A stretch of DNA of 41,348 nucleotides from Paulinella micropora (taxonomy: Eukaryota > Cercozoa > Imbricatea > Euglyphida). The stretch is from assembly GCA_009731375.1 (NCBI GenBank), contig BJOX01000040.1, positions 414,512 to 455,859 of the forward strand, given 5' to 3'. The stretch's first letter is position 1. Each line of letters begins with the position of its first letter. A program made the position numbers and the translations under genes. The notes under the pieces were generated by a model. That model saw only the letters and a program-made list of their open reading frames with translations. It ran no database searches and was not told where the DNA came from. Shown here one piece after another: positions 1 to 8,455 of the stretch.

Positions 1-658
1 TGCCAATTGTCGATTGATCCGACGGGATATAGTAGCCGACCCAGCAGCACTTCAAACACGTAGCACATTTCTGGACTAAATTGCAGTTTGAGTATCTCGG
101 CCCAGGAGGGAGTAAGCCACTCGTCACCGTGATTGTCGGCCTCTGCCAACTTTGCAAAATCTATCTCAAAGTCATAACGGTGGTCGGTGAACGGAGCCTG
201 CTCACCTATTGCTTTGAAATCGTCCCAGGTTCTGTACTCCAGGGTCTTGATGTTGAGGGAGCAATTCCTAAAACTGACCCAGTCCCTATGCATGGAGCCA
301 GGACTCATGCACGCGAAGAAAGGGTGTTCTACGTGCGCCAGGTTCACAGTACCATAGAATCTCTGCATATCTTCGATCGTGGATAGCTCTGTCCTGCCGC
401 CCAGCGCACCCGTGATGGCCACCTCTGGCAGTTCCTCGATCCTCGACTCGGCGCCGAGACGCAAGTACTTGCAGAAGAGCTTGGCACTGCGGGCCGCCAT
501 GCTGCCAATGTAGGCTATCTTCTCCGCTGGCAGGAAAAAAAGCACAACCGCAACCCGCCGCTCGGGCAGGGATCGGGTGTGCGTTGTGCAAGGGCAGGGT
601 GTCCGCGCTGGTCTCTTCGACTTCAAATGTCACTGCCGGGGGTAGGAATCGTGTTCAT
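1..658 (-). CDS. Partial, frameshifted gene of unknown function, running off the left edge
   Basis: On the minus strand an open frame runs from position 629 to base 1 without a stop, so the gene continues beyond the window. Its clean part starts around an ATG at 500 (MAARSAKLFCKYL) and reads as a normal globular protein with aromatic and acidic patches (TWDDFKAIGEQAPF, SPEMCYVFEVLLGRLLY). Upstream of 500 the frame continues through RRVAVVLFFLPAEKIAYIGS to a stop at 630-632 with no ATG. A coding-like stretch in a second frame (TFEVEETSADTLPLHNAHPI) and an ATG at 658 in a third suggest one gene with two small indels near 560-580 and 625-635. I do not recognise the family. A spliced 5' end is possible, but I see no convincing GT-AG pair. 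Confidence 0.5.
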
Positions 659-979
659 GAAAGAAAAAACTAATTTAATGAAACCAGACAATCTTTTTTC
701 TAGTATCCTGCCGAAGCCTTTGACAGAACCATGCCGAGAGCGGCATTTCAGCCAGCGCACTGCCACTGTCTGACGCACGGAAATCCAGCGTGCGCCTGCA
801 ACACAAACACACACACAGGGCCCACCCCTAAGCCAGATATGCCCGGCGGACCGGGGGTTTTTATTAAAAGCATCTTTTTTGTACCTTGTAACCTGCCGAA
901 CAGCGCGGGCACGGCCGCCTGCTCTCGGTCCGCCACCATACTGCATAATCTCATCCAATGAATCACTCAGTGCTTCAAG
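659..979. other. Intergenic region with polyadenylation signal for the CoiA-like gene
   Basis: No convincing gene is seen here. On the minus strand AATAAA lies at 865-860, about 115 nt past the stop of the CoiA-like gene, and probably ends its transcript. The region just upstream of the leftmost gene (about 660-720) is AT-rich and may hold its promoter, but there is no clear TATA box. Confidence 0.4.
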
Positions 980-2098
980 TTACCTGTCTTCAGTCAGATC
1001 GAAATGACCATGGTTGTATACTTGGTCACCCAACCTGCATTCGTGGCATGGCCCATATAGACCCTCTGTATAGTAAGATCTACCAGTGTCATTACAAGGA
1101 AGGCATTTCGGAGTACGCTCACATCGTTTAGGCTTCTTGTTCTTTCTCTTCTGCTGGTAGTTGCAGTTTCGTTTTCGGGGTTTGACTCGTTCGGCCCGTA
1201 GCTTCGTCCTAGCCTCCTCTGCCGCCAGCAGCTCCCTTTGCTTGCGCGCTTCCTTGGTTGACCGGCATTCGTTGCATACTAACCTGTTTTCTGGGGAGCA
1301 GAGGGAGTAGAAGAGGGTACACTGCTGATTTTCCGATTTTGCGGCAAGGCCGCGGCTGCGTGCCCAGCAGGGCGCCTCCGTCTCGGATGGCCCCTCACAA
1401 CCCGCACCTACTTCTAGACACACAGCGCCCGGGAACTGATACAAGGACAGCCAATTCTGGCGGGGGTGCGTATGTCTTACTTCGATAAACGCTATCACCT
1501 TCCTGCTGCTCCTATCCACCACTGTTACATCTGGTCGAATGGACCCGCTGTTTGCCTGGAGGGCACATTCGGTCGAGTAGCCTTGTTTCTGCAGCCAGGA
1601 CAGGCTCGCCTCTACAAAGGCCGTCTGTGTGCACCCGTCGAACCTGAGACGGCCAGGCACGCATGCCTCTTGCTCTTTGCAGGCGGGATGCACGAACAAT
1701 ACACTGCGCAGGTTGCGCACAATATACAATTTGGTGGCTATGTGCAACAACGATTCCGCCGTGTGCAAGCGTTCCATATCAGCCGTCCTTGGCCGCCGGT
1801 CGCTCTCTGTGCCATGACGAAAGTGAGCACGTCTGTTTTGCTCCCCTGCAGTGCATGCTCGCACCGGACCAACAACTTCGCCACAGACGGGGCAAGCCAA
1901 TCGCCCGGCCAGCGCATCCGAGCGCAGCAACGCTTCTTCCGCAGTCAACAATTCTATCGGCCCGGCTGGTCCTATGGACTCCTCTTCGGACGTGACGAGT
2001 GCAAACGGGACTAATAGGCCCTGAGAGCCCGTGCGTGCGGTGCCGACGGCAACGCTGGCTCTGGCGCCAGATGCCATACTATTTTCTATAGCTGCCAT
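980..2098 (-). CDS. CoiA-like zinc-finger and PD-(D/E)XK nuclease-family protein
   Basis: The 372-residue protein starts at an ATG at 2098. Residues about 69-130 have the layout of CoiA competence proteins: a CPVCG zinc-knuckle half, then AHFRH, then HTAESLLHIATKLYI (the ES..H...K helix). Around residues 185-215 a RPDV strand is followed by AFIEVRHTH, which matches the D and ExK-like positions of a restriction-type nuclease core. The last third is lysine-rich and holds further cysteine pairs (CNEC, CLPC, CHEC), probably more zinc binding. In bacteria CoiA acts in DNA uptake and recombination; related domains occur in large viruses. Here a role in DNA processing is inferred. The catalytic lysine is not clearly in place (EVR rather than ExK), so activity is uncertain. 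AATAAA lies about 115 nt downstream. Confidence 0.6.
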   Translation of the reverse strand: MAAIENSMASGARASVAVGTARTGSQGLLVPFALVTSEEESIGPAGPIELLTAEEALLRSDALAGRLACPVCGEVVGPVRACTAGEQNRRAHFRHGTESDRRPRTADMERLHTAESLLHIATKLYIVRNLRSVLFVHPACKEQEACVPGRLRFDGCTQTAFVEASLSWLQKQGYSTECALQANSGSIRPDVTVVDRSSRKVIAFIEVRHTHPRQNWLSLYQFPGAVCLEVGAGCEGPSETEAPCWARSRGLAAKSENQQCTLFYSLCSPENRLVCNECRSTKEARKQRELLAAEEARTKLRAERVKPRKRNCNYQQKRKNKKPKRCERTPKCLPCNDTGRSYYTEGLYGPCHECRLGDQVYNHGHFDLTEDR

Positions 2099-2597
2099 TC
2101 CAAAAAGGGTCGGCAGGTCTGGGATTAGAGTTCGACCCCCTAGTTGCTGAGCTTTGATTTTTACTCACGTAGAAAAAGCTAGTCCAGCGCGACGGGGGGG
2201 GGGGGGGGGGNNNNNNNNNNNNNNNNNNNNNNNNNNNNNNNNNNNNNNNNNNNNNNNNNNNNNNNNNNNNNNNNNNNNNNNNNNNNNNNNNNNNNNNNNN
2301 NNNNNNNNNNNNNNNNNNNNNNNNNNNNNNNNNNNNNNNNNNNNNNNNNNNNNNNNNNNNNNNNNNNNNNNNNNNNNNNNNNNNNNNNNNNNNNNNNNNN
2401 NNNNNNNNNNNNNNNNNNNNNNNNNNNNNNNNNNNNNNNNNNNNNNNNNNNNNNNAAAAAAAAAAAAAGGGGGGGGGGGGGGGGGAGAGAAGGGGGCATG
2501 CCCCGCGCCCGCGGCCCTGCCCTCTCCCCTTCTAGTCCGCCTCGAAACAGGGCTGTTTCTTGCATAAAAGGAAGAATTCGAGGGACCCATCCGAAGA
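2099..2597. other. Intergenic region with poly-G, a 245-bp assembly gap and poly-A/poly-G
   Basis: A G run at about 2193-2210 leads into N at 2211-2455, then A and G runs at 2456-2485. The region separates the divergent CoiA-like gene (-) and kinase-like gene (+). A TATA-like CATAAAAG at 2563-2570 lies about 30 nt before the ATG at 2598. The real content of the gap is unknown. Confidence 0.6.
2561..2570 (+). promoter_or_regulatory. TATA-like element upstream of kinase-like gene
   Basis: TGCATAAAAG lies 28-37 nt before the ATG at 2598. That spacing suits a eukaryotic TATA box for a transcript with a very short leader. Confidence 0.35.
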
Positions 2598-4949
2598 ATG
2601 CTGTGGGGCAGGTGGTGCAAGTGTCGTAATGCTCGAAAGCTGAGCAAGAGCCTAGCAAGGATCATGCTGGCAAGAATCAAGCAGCACACTGATTGCGTAG
2701 ACGGTAAGTGTAAGTTTTTGGAAGCTGACCATGATTATACCGGAGATAGCTGGATGAAGCAAGGCACGTTCAATATAGTCTTTCTTAAACGGAGGGACCG
2801 TCGCCTAGTGCATCGCTATGGTTTCTTTGTGTACGAGAGCAAGGAAATGGCCGACGAACGCACGGGCTGGAGCTCAGCCATGTACGAAAATGGAATTGGC
2901 GCCAACCAAAAAACAACCTACTGCAAGATCTCGCCAGGTGATTTCCAAACCTTCACAGCTATGCTTGAAAGATTGGAACAGGAAATCAGGACTAAATTAA
3001 AAGAGTCAAAACCGCTCTGCCACGCCCAACTATATCAGGACATTCGTAACTTAAAGTCCAAGGTAGATTATGTGCACAATGAACAAAAACTAGAGGAGAA
3101 GCGGGGGGCTGGGATTTACTTGTTTCACAGCCAAGCTGCATATGCAACAAGCGACCTGGGCTTTGAGTTGCACAGACTTCCCCATGGCCGGGGTGCTGCC
3201 TGGAAAGCTACTTACGAGATCATCCAAAAGTATGTGGCGCTCTTTCTGGCACGGCTAGTAACCGAGCCTAAGAGCAATGCGCTGGTGATTGATCTGAAGC
3301 CGCAGAATTTTCTTGTCTACAAATCGCACGGGCCAGCTGTCCAAGTGCTTTTCGGAGACGCGGACCTTCACGAATACCATGTAAACGCGTCGGCGGGCGA
3401 AGTGAGCCTGCAATGGCTAGGAGAGTTGCTGGGAAATGGAGAGCCGAATAAAAAGCTAGCTCTTGGGATGTTTGCAACCCTGGCGGCGGTTGCGCATATA
3501 TATAACCCAGGCTCAGCCGACGCTGCGGTGGCTATCATCAACGGAGAGTTAGCCAGCGCAAAAGATGCAACGTCCTTGTTGGAGGCTATAGCTTTGGTAG
3601 CCAACCTACGCTTTCGACGGCCGGGAGACTATGCGACCTTTCTGACCATTCTGACACATTACTATACTTATAGCGGAAAAGAAAAACAGCTCTCCGATTT
3701 GGTGTATCATCCTCTGCAATCAGACAAGACAAATCAAACCTACCTTCTTTTCCAACAGCTGCACGACACGGCACAGACAACCCCCTCTGGATTAGCCGTC
3801 CCAGGTGCAAAGCACACGACACAGCACCTGACCTTGGCGGCTGAACAATACATTTACATTTTGTCGCAAGCTTTCCCCGGCCGCGGACTGGATAAGGAAA
3901 AGCGTGTTTTAAATGGTTTGCAGGAGCTACATAAGCGGGTTACAAAGCACGCCACCCAGGGAGGTTCTGCTGAAATTGCACGGTTACTGAACGCGCGGGT
4001 AAACACGGCTAAAAAACGTAAGCATTTAGACAAGTGTGGTCTGGTAATCTGGGACGAAGAGGCCCGGCGCGGGGACAGACTTGAAGAAAAGCGTACTTTT
4101 ATTATGGTTCTGGGCTCTGTGTCGGATTCGAACCAAGCTAAAGATACTCACGCTTGGTCTGAAGCTATGCGTGACAATCAAATAGGCGTGTGCGAAACTA
4201 CCAGTATCATCCCCGCCGAACTAGTGTTCCAAGCACAGCAACTGAAAACCAGGCAACCCCGCAAGTCGCCTGGCTCTGTTCCTCCAAACCACGCATCATC
4301 AATGAGCGGTCTGTGCCACACGCAGCCAGATGACAACGGGTCCTTGGCAGATTATCTAAAGAACGTCTACAAGCTCCGGAACTATCCTTGGGATTCTTGC
4401 AAGGACAAACTCCATTTGGCTGCAAATCTAGGGTATCAGTTATTCTTGCTGGTGGAACGCTACGCACGGCTCCTGCTACGACATGCTCAAAAGAAGAAGC
4501 AGTTTTTTCTGCCCAGCGGTGCCACGCTTGACGACGTGGCTGTGTATACTTATGTCGTGCCAGGGCAGCAGAAGCAGCGGTTGGGCAGGGTCCGCTTCTT
4601 GGACTCGCAACAAACTTTCACCCGAGGATTCCAGCCCCCCGGCAACAACGCCAAAGCCTGGCTTACAAGAGCTTCGGTGCTGCACCTGCAAACTCTACTT
4701 TACTTGGCCTTGCTAGCCAACAGCGGCAAACAACCTCATTACGAATACGTACGGTGCCCGCTGCTCAACGCGCCTTTTTTAAAAGAACTCAAGGGCGAGG
4801 TCCTGGTCTGGTTTAGAGAAGCTTTCGAAGACGCGGAGGAACTCTGCATCCTAAACGAACAGGGCAAGAATCTGCTACAGGAATTTAGCAACAGTGCTCC
4901 CAAACAGGGCTCTGACCCATGTAGTTGTTTAATGTTTTTCTCGACATAA
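2598..4949 (+). CDS. Double-domain protein-kinase-like protein
   Basis: The 783-residue protein starts at ATG 2598 (another ATG lies at 2664). Residues about 230-258 contain VIDLKPQNFLV followed some 15 residues later by LFGDADLH. These resemble a kinase catalytic loop (D-x-K-P-x-N) and a rearranged DFG metal-binding motif. No glycine-rich loop is evident. The N-terminal block (W-SAMYENGIGANQKTT) recurs near residue 520 (W-SEAMRDNQIGVCETT), so the protein seems built from two diverged copies of one module; the second lacks the DLKPQN motif and may be a pseudokinase. A truncated paralogue lies at 14324-15670 and a more distant one at 31142-32530. The 3' end overlaps the convergent glycoprotein gene by 21 nt. 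Kinase function is inferred from motifs only. Confidence 0.6.
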   Translation: MLWGRWCKCRNARKLSKSLARIMLARIKQHTDCVDGKCKFLEADHDYTGDSWMKQGTFNIVFLKRRDRRLVHRYGFFVYESKEMADERTGWSSAMYENGIGANQKTTYCKISPGDFQTFTAMLERLEQEIRTKLKESKPLCHAQLYQDIRNLKSKVDYVHNEQKLEEKRGAGIYLFHSQAAYATSDLGFELHRLPHGRGAAWKATYEIIQKYVALFLARLVTEPKSNALVIDLKPQNFLVYKSHGPAVQVLFGDADLHEYHVNASAGEVSLQWLGELLGNGEPNKKLALGMFATLAAVAHIYNPGSADAAVAIINGELASAKDATSLLEAIALVANLRFRRPGDYATFLTILTHYYTYSGKEKQLSDLVYHPLQSDKTNQTYLLFQQLHDTAQTTPSGLAVPGAKHTTQHLTLAAEQYIYILSQAFPGRGLDKEKRVLNGLQELHKRVTKHATQGGSAEIARLLNARVNTAKKRKHLDKCGLVIWDEEARRGDRLEEKRTFIMVLGSVSDSNQAKDTHAWSEAMRDNQIGVCETTSIIPAELVFQAQQLKTRQPRKSPGSVPPNHASSMSGLCHTQPDDNGSLADYLKNVYKLRNYPWDSCKDKLHLAANLGYQLFLLVERYARLLLRHAQKKKQFFLPSGATLDDVAVYTYVVPGQQKQRLGRVRFLDSQQTFTRGFQPPGNNAKAWLTRASVLHLQTLLYLALLANSGKQPHYEYVRCPLLNAPFLKELKGEVLVWFREAFEDAEELCILNEQGKNLLQEFSNSAPKQGSDPCSCLMFFST

Positions 4950-5621
4950 ACCGATTGCTGGTGTACACTGGCTAAATGCTGATGTGTTGCGGACTCCAGC
5001 ATTGATGGCGTAGGACATATTGCACGATCCGTTGCAGCTAGCTTGCCACGTAAGCTCCAGGTTTTCAAATTGCTTTCGGGTTTTATAAAGCTGCTTGCTG
5101 GTGTATACTATGTATCCTGCATCACATTGATCTTCGTCCTCGCCGTCCCAGATCAGTGAATTGCTCAGATTCAAAGTTATGTTGTTCACATAATAGGTTT
5201 CCGCAGGTTTTATATAGAAGTAGAGCTTATCCAAGCAATAGCATTCCTTAGTTTGCTCAAAAGGTTTGACAGAACCTAGAAGCGCGGATCCGTTGGAAGC
5301 GTTGACCAGTCTCCAATTTAGATTCGCGATCTTTTTCTTTTTGCAGCCGCGACCCGATATTGTATCACTTTGGGTACGCTGCGCGTTGCCTGCGTTGCTT
5401 GTATGAATTATGTACAAGGCTCTGGTAGCTTGCGTGCTCCCAGACGAGGCGCTGCTAGTGTGTGTGCTCCCAGACGAGGCGCTGCTGGTGTGTGTGCTCC
5501 CAGACGAAGCGCTGCTAGCGTGCGTGCTTCCTCCCCCGTGCGACGAGGAGCCGGCTCTGCCCGCCGCCAATAGCTGTCCGCCCAGTACTAGGAAAGCCCA
5601 AAGAAATAATGCGTGTTTCAT
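4929..5621 (-). CDS. Secreted mucin-like glycoprotein
   Basis: The 230-residue protein begins with a typical signal peptide (MKHALFLWAFLVLGGQLLAA, ATG at 5621). Next comes a Ser/Thr/Gly/His-rich stalk of about 45 residues built from a 10-residue repeat (SGSTHTSSAS), encoded by 30-bp tandem units at 5434-5523. The C-terminal 130 residues form a cysteine-containing ectodomain with seven N-glycosylation sequons (NAS, NGS, NIT, NLS, NGS, NMS, NTS). There is no transmembrane segment, so the product is probably secreted or peripheral. The stalk-plus-ectodomain design suggests an O- and N-glycosylated surface protein. The family is not recognised. It overlaps the kinase-like gene tail to tail. Confidence 0.7.
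   Translation of the reverse strand: MKHALFLWAFLVLGGQLLAAGRAGSSSHGGGSTHASSASSGSTHTSSASSGSTHTSSASSGSTQATRALYIIHTSNAGNAQRTQSDTISGRGCKKKKIANLNWRLVNASNGSALLGSVKPFEQTKECYCLDKLYFYIKPAETYYVNNITLNLSNSLIWDGEDEDQCDAGYIVYTSKQLYKTRKQFENLELTWQASCNGSCNMSYAINAGVRNTSAFSQCTPAIGLCREKH
5434..5523 (-). repeat. 30-bp coding minisatellite (three units)
   Basis: Three near-identical 30-bp units, starting at 5434, 5464 and 5494 with a partial fourth at 5524, encode the SGSTHTSSAS repeats of the glycoprotein stalk. The unit length is divisible by three, so expansion or contraction keeps the frame. Confidence 0.85.
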
Positions 5622-5939
5622 TTGGTTAGTTTTAGATAGAGAACTTACTAGTCGCTAGGGAAATGAAAGAAGTGAGAGTGTGTGTGGGGGGGATGGGAAG
5701 AAGTGTAATGAAAGGGGGGAGGCCTTCCACTCTTTTCCCTGCCCCCCGTCCTCCTCTCTTTCCCTCCCCCCCAGAAAAAACCCGAGTAAATATCGATTGT
5801 CTTGCGGAGAATCCGTATAATATATCCGCAAGGATGGAAGCGACGTAGCGGGCTGGACGGGAGGGGCGAGAAGGGGTGTGCAGAAGAGGAGACAGAGATA
5901 ATTTGTTCTTTAATAATAAACAGCAAATAATCCAAAGCC
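5622..5939. other. Divergent intergenic region with AT-rich inverted repeat
   Basis: This lies between the glycoprotein (-) and the phosphatase-like gene (+). It holds G- and C-rich homopolymer patches (5685-5780) and an 8-bp perfect inverted repeat at 5801-5808 and 5825-5832 flanking an AT-rich core. No gene is seen. Confidence 0.5.
5801..5832. repeat. Perfect 8-bp inverted repeat flanking an AT-rich core
   Basis: CTTGCGGA (5801-5808) pairs with TCCGCAAG (5825-5832) around a 16-nt spacer containing TATAATATA. It could be a hairpin, a bidirectional promoter element or a small origin-like element. Confidence 0.5.
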
Positions 5940-6850
5940 ATGATTACAAAGCAAGCCTCCAGCCCGCGCAAGTGAGCTGGGTTGGTGGTCTTGTACGTGC
6001 GGCACCTGTTGGTGACCAAGAACATCGAGCGGCTGCGAGACGAGGAGGCGCTGGCGGACGAGGTGTTTAGCTCGGCGGTGCCATGGATCGACGTGTCGAG
6101 GAGTCGTGAAGTGCGGCGGGCGCGCGAGATCCTGTATTCGCGGGCGCGGAGGAGCGGTTGTCCGGGCGTGCTAGTCTGCTCGCCGCTGCCGCGTACCATG
6201 CTCACAGCGCTACTGGTCGCAGGATGCTACGCAGACGAGCACGGCCTGCGCATCCACATGCTGAACGAGTTTGCGCCGGCGATGGCGGCGGCGTTGCCGA
6301 CTAGAGAAGACGCGCTGCGTACGGTAGAGACCACGCTCGCACAGCTAGCCGGTTGCTACAGCAATACAGCGGACGAGTACTTGTTCTTGCTACACAGCTG
6401 CCGCCGGCTACTCTCCAGCCCGCTCAGTCCGCCACGCGGACCGGGGGGGAGGGAGGTCCATGGCTCGCCGCAGGGCTGGGCATGCGTCTTTACTCACAAG
6501 AGCTATATTATGAACAGAATCTCTAGCGGCACCTGGGCGCCCAATCTTTCGGTCTGGCACCAATACGTGCGGACGAGCAGTTCAGGACGGCGCGGCGGGG
6601 GGTTGGGGCGGGTGTGCAAGCCCGTACTGCAAGGACGGGGGCTGTTGCAGGCCTCGGGCACCGAGCCCTGTTGGGCAAGGTCTATCTGCAGGGAATGGAG
6701 CCGACAGCAAGCGTATTGGAGGGGCGTAGGTCAGCTCGCGTACGACCAAGCCAGGGACAACTGGCGAAAACTTACAATGTCACCGGCTGGTATGTTTCTG
6801 GTGGGGCAAAAGAAGGAAAGGGGGAGGGGAGCAGGACAGAGAGAGAGAGA
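5940..6850 (+). CDS. Histidine-phosphatase-superfamily-like gene with in-frame TGA near the start
   Basis: The reading frame opens with ATG at 5940, meets TGA at 5973-5975 after eleven codons, then continues open to beyond 6780. The second part begins with VVLYVRHLLVTKN, which matches the RHG..N signature of phosphoglycerate-mutase-like phosphatases with Leu for Gly. VLVCSPLPRTMLTALLVAG matches the second conserved strand and helix (SxLxRxxxTA). FTHKS near residue 180 could supply the second catalytic histidine. After about 6430 the protein is low in family signal and runs into a poly-G gap at 6867, so the C-terminus is uncertain. Either the gene is broken, the TGA is read through, or translation starts at a non-AUG codon near 5982. 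Phosphatase activity is inferred, and the missing Gly is unusual. Confidence 0.5.
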
Positions 6851-6948
6851 GGGGGGGGGGGGGGGGNNNNNNNNNNTGATAGGTGTGTCTGTTTTTCTGC
6901 AAGTGCATTGTTACTAGATTATAGGGGCTTGTTCTAACAGAAAAAGAA

Positions 6949-8433
6949 ATGTCCAATAATGTGTACATGCCGGCCGAGCTCTGGGACATGCTAGCAGAGA
7001 ATGATACCAGCGACAGTAACCCTGAGGAGGAGGACTGGGGCTCGGACTCGGACTTGGACGAGCAGCCAAAGGGTTTATTTTTGTCCGGCTCCGGCTACTG
7101 GCGTGAGCGCATTAGGAACGAAATCCTGGCCGGAATCAAGGCGCAGCAAAGAAAAGCGTCGTCGTCGGCGGCGTGCAGTAGCCGCCCAAAAAAAAAACGC
7201 AGGGTTTGTTCCAGGAGTCGTTGGCCCAGGGCAGGGACGGGAAGCCGCACATCTGTGCCCTTGATTTCCAACAAGCTAGCCTCCTTGAATAAAGCGGCAA
7301 TGACTGCTGCCATCAAGTCACTGGAGGCCTACAACGTAGGGCGAGAGGCCATGCTCTCTGCGGGCTCGAGGTACGCGGGTCGGAAGTGGGGAGTCTCCCT
7401 GCCTACACCCGCGATCCAAATGGTTGCGTTCTTTATGTTCTCAGCTGGGCTCGAGATCGCCAGGATCTCGTACACTTGCACGGGCCCCAAAAAGTGCAAC
7501 TCTACCTGGCGGTGTAGGTGCGCCTTCAAGCGGAATGCCCTGGGGCAGGCCATGAAGCCCCGAGGGTATGCACCGTGCAACTTCGTGCAAGCCTGGTCGC
7601 CAGAAGGGGGGCACGACTTTGGTTCTCTCTTGTCGGTCTTGAGGGAAAGCCAGACAGCAGTCCAAAACTCGCTTGAGCCACTCCTCGACGACCTGGCCCG
7701 CCAGGAGGTCAGGCGCCGGCACGGCGAACTGGGCTCCGACTGCTCCCTGGCCATGTTTGCGCTGGGAGTCGGCCAGGGGGATCCGCTGTGGTTATGGTAC
7801 GGAAACCGGTTTTTATTAGCGCAGGTTGATTCAGTGGTGGAGCAGAGACGGTGGCAGGAGCTGACTCTACGGCTGCGGGTCTTCGCGGTAGAGCACGGCG
7901 GGGGCGCGGCGACGACGACGACGACGCAGGCAGCCGAGGGCCCAGTCGAGCGCACGTCCGAAGAGGACAGGGCCAAACTAGAAAAAGCCTGCCTGACCAG
8001 TCCGACGGGTTTGCTGCTCCCAGCGCTAGAGTCCGTGCTGCGACAAACGGGACTCTCGTATGTTTTGCGTTCCTTTGTAGTAAGCGCCAACTACCGCGGG
8101 GTGCCTTCCGAAGCCCCTGCCACCGCCGCGTGGCCCGACTCCTTTACCCAGATCTTTGACTTGGCGGAGCCCTTGCCTACTGGGAAAGAGACAGCTACTA
8201 AGGACGTGTTGTGCGTCCTACAGCAGCCATTCCACCGGTTTTTCTACACCTACATTGACCCTCACATCCGCCTGGTACGCTCAGACTGGCCCGCCTCGCT
8301 CTCGGCTATCGTTGGCTCCTACTATCTCGCGGGGGGGTTGCACGCCGAACCCGTCCAGCCCGGTCCAGTCCATTGCAGTGGTCCGGAAAAAAGAAGAAGA
8401 AATTTGCTAAAAAAGAAAACAGTGTATTTTTAA
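6949..8433 (+). CDS. Unknown nuclear protein with acidic N-terminus and NLS
   Basis: The 494-residue protein has an intact ATG at 6949. Residues 10-40 are strongly acidic and serine-rich (ENDTSDSNPEEEDWGSDSD). A monopartite nuclear localisation signal (RPKKKRR) lies near residue 80. The middle and C-terminal parts are globular, with a cysteine cluster around residue 180 (CTGPKKCNSTWRCRC) that may bind zinc. I do not recognise the family. The TAA stop overlaps an AATAAA signal (8432-8437), a compact viral arrangement. The gene is convergent with the F-box gene, leaving only 22 nt between their stops. Acidic N-terminus plus NLS would fit a transcription or DNA-associated protein, but that is a guess. 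Confidence 0.6.
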   Translation: MSNNVYMPAELWDMLAENDTSDSNPEEEDWGSDSDLDEQPKGLFLSGSGYWRERIRNEILAGIKAQQRKASSSAACSSRPKKKRRVCSRSRWPRAGTGSRTSVPLISNKLASLNKAAMTAAIKSLEAYNVGREAMLSAGSRYAGRKWGVSLPTPAIQMVAFFMFSAGLEIARISYTCTGPKKCNSTWRCRCAFKRNALGQAMKPRGYAPCNFVQAWSPEGGHDFGSLLSVLRESQTAVQNSLEPLLDDLARQEVRRRHGELGSDCSLAMFALGVGQGDPLWLWYGNRFLLAQVDSVVEQRRWQELTLRLRVFAVEHGGGAATTTTTQAAEGPVERTSEEDRAKLEKACLTSPTGLLLPALESVLRQTGLSYVLRSFVVSANYRGVPSEAPATAAWPDSFTQIFDLAEPLPTGKETATKDVLCVLQQPFHRFFYTYIDPHIRLVRSDWPASLSAIVGSYYLAGGLHAEPVQPGPVHCSGPEKRRRNLLKKKTVYF

Positions 8434-8437
8434 TAAA
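8432..8437 (+). terminator. Polyadenylation signal overlapping the stop codon
   Basis: AATAAA begins inside the TAA stop of the 6949-8433 gene. On the other strand the same AT-rich patch gives ATTAAA just past the convergent F-box gene, so the site may serve both transcripts. Confidence 0.55.
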
Positions 8438-8455
8438 AGTCCAGGCTCTGACATC

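Noticed and set aside
1466-2014. Plus-strand frame of 182 codons antisense to the CoiA-like gene
   Set aside because: The opposite strand carries the conserved zinc-knuckle and nuclease-like motifs; the plus frame has none.
7329-8090. Minus-strand frame of 253 codons inside the 6949-8433 gene
   Set aside because: It is antisense to an intact ATG-started gene, lacks recognisable features, and is Ser/Arg/Pro-rich as expected for an antisense frame.
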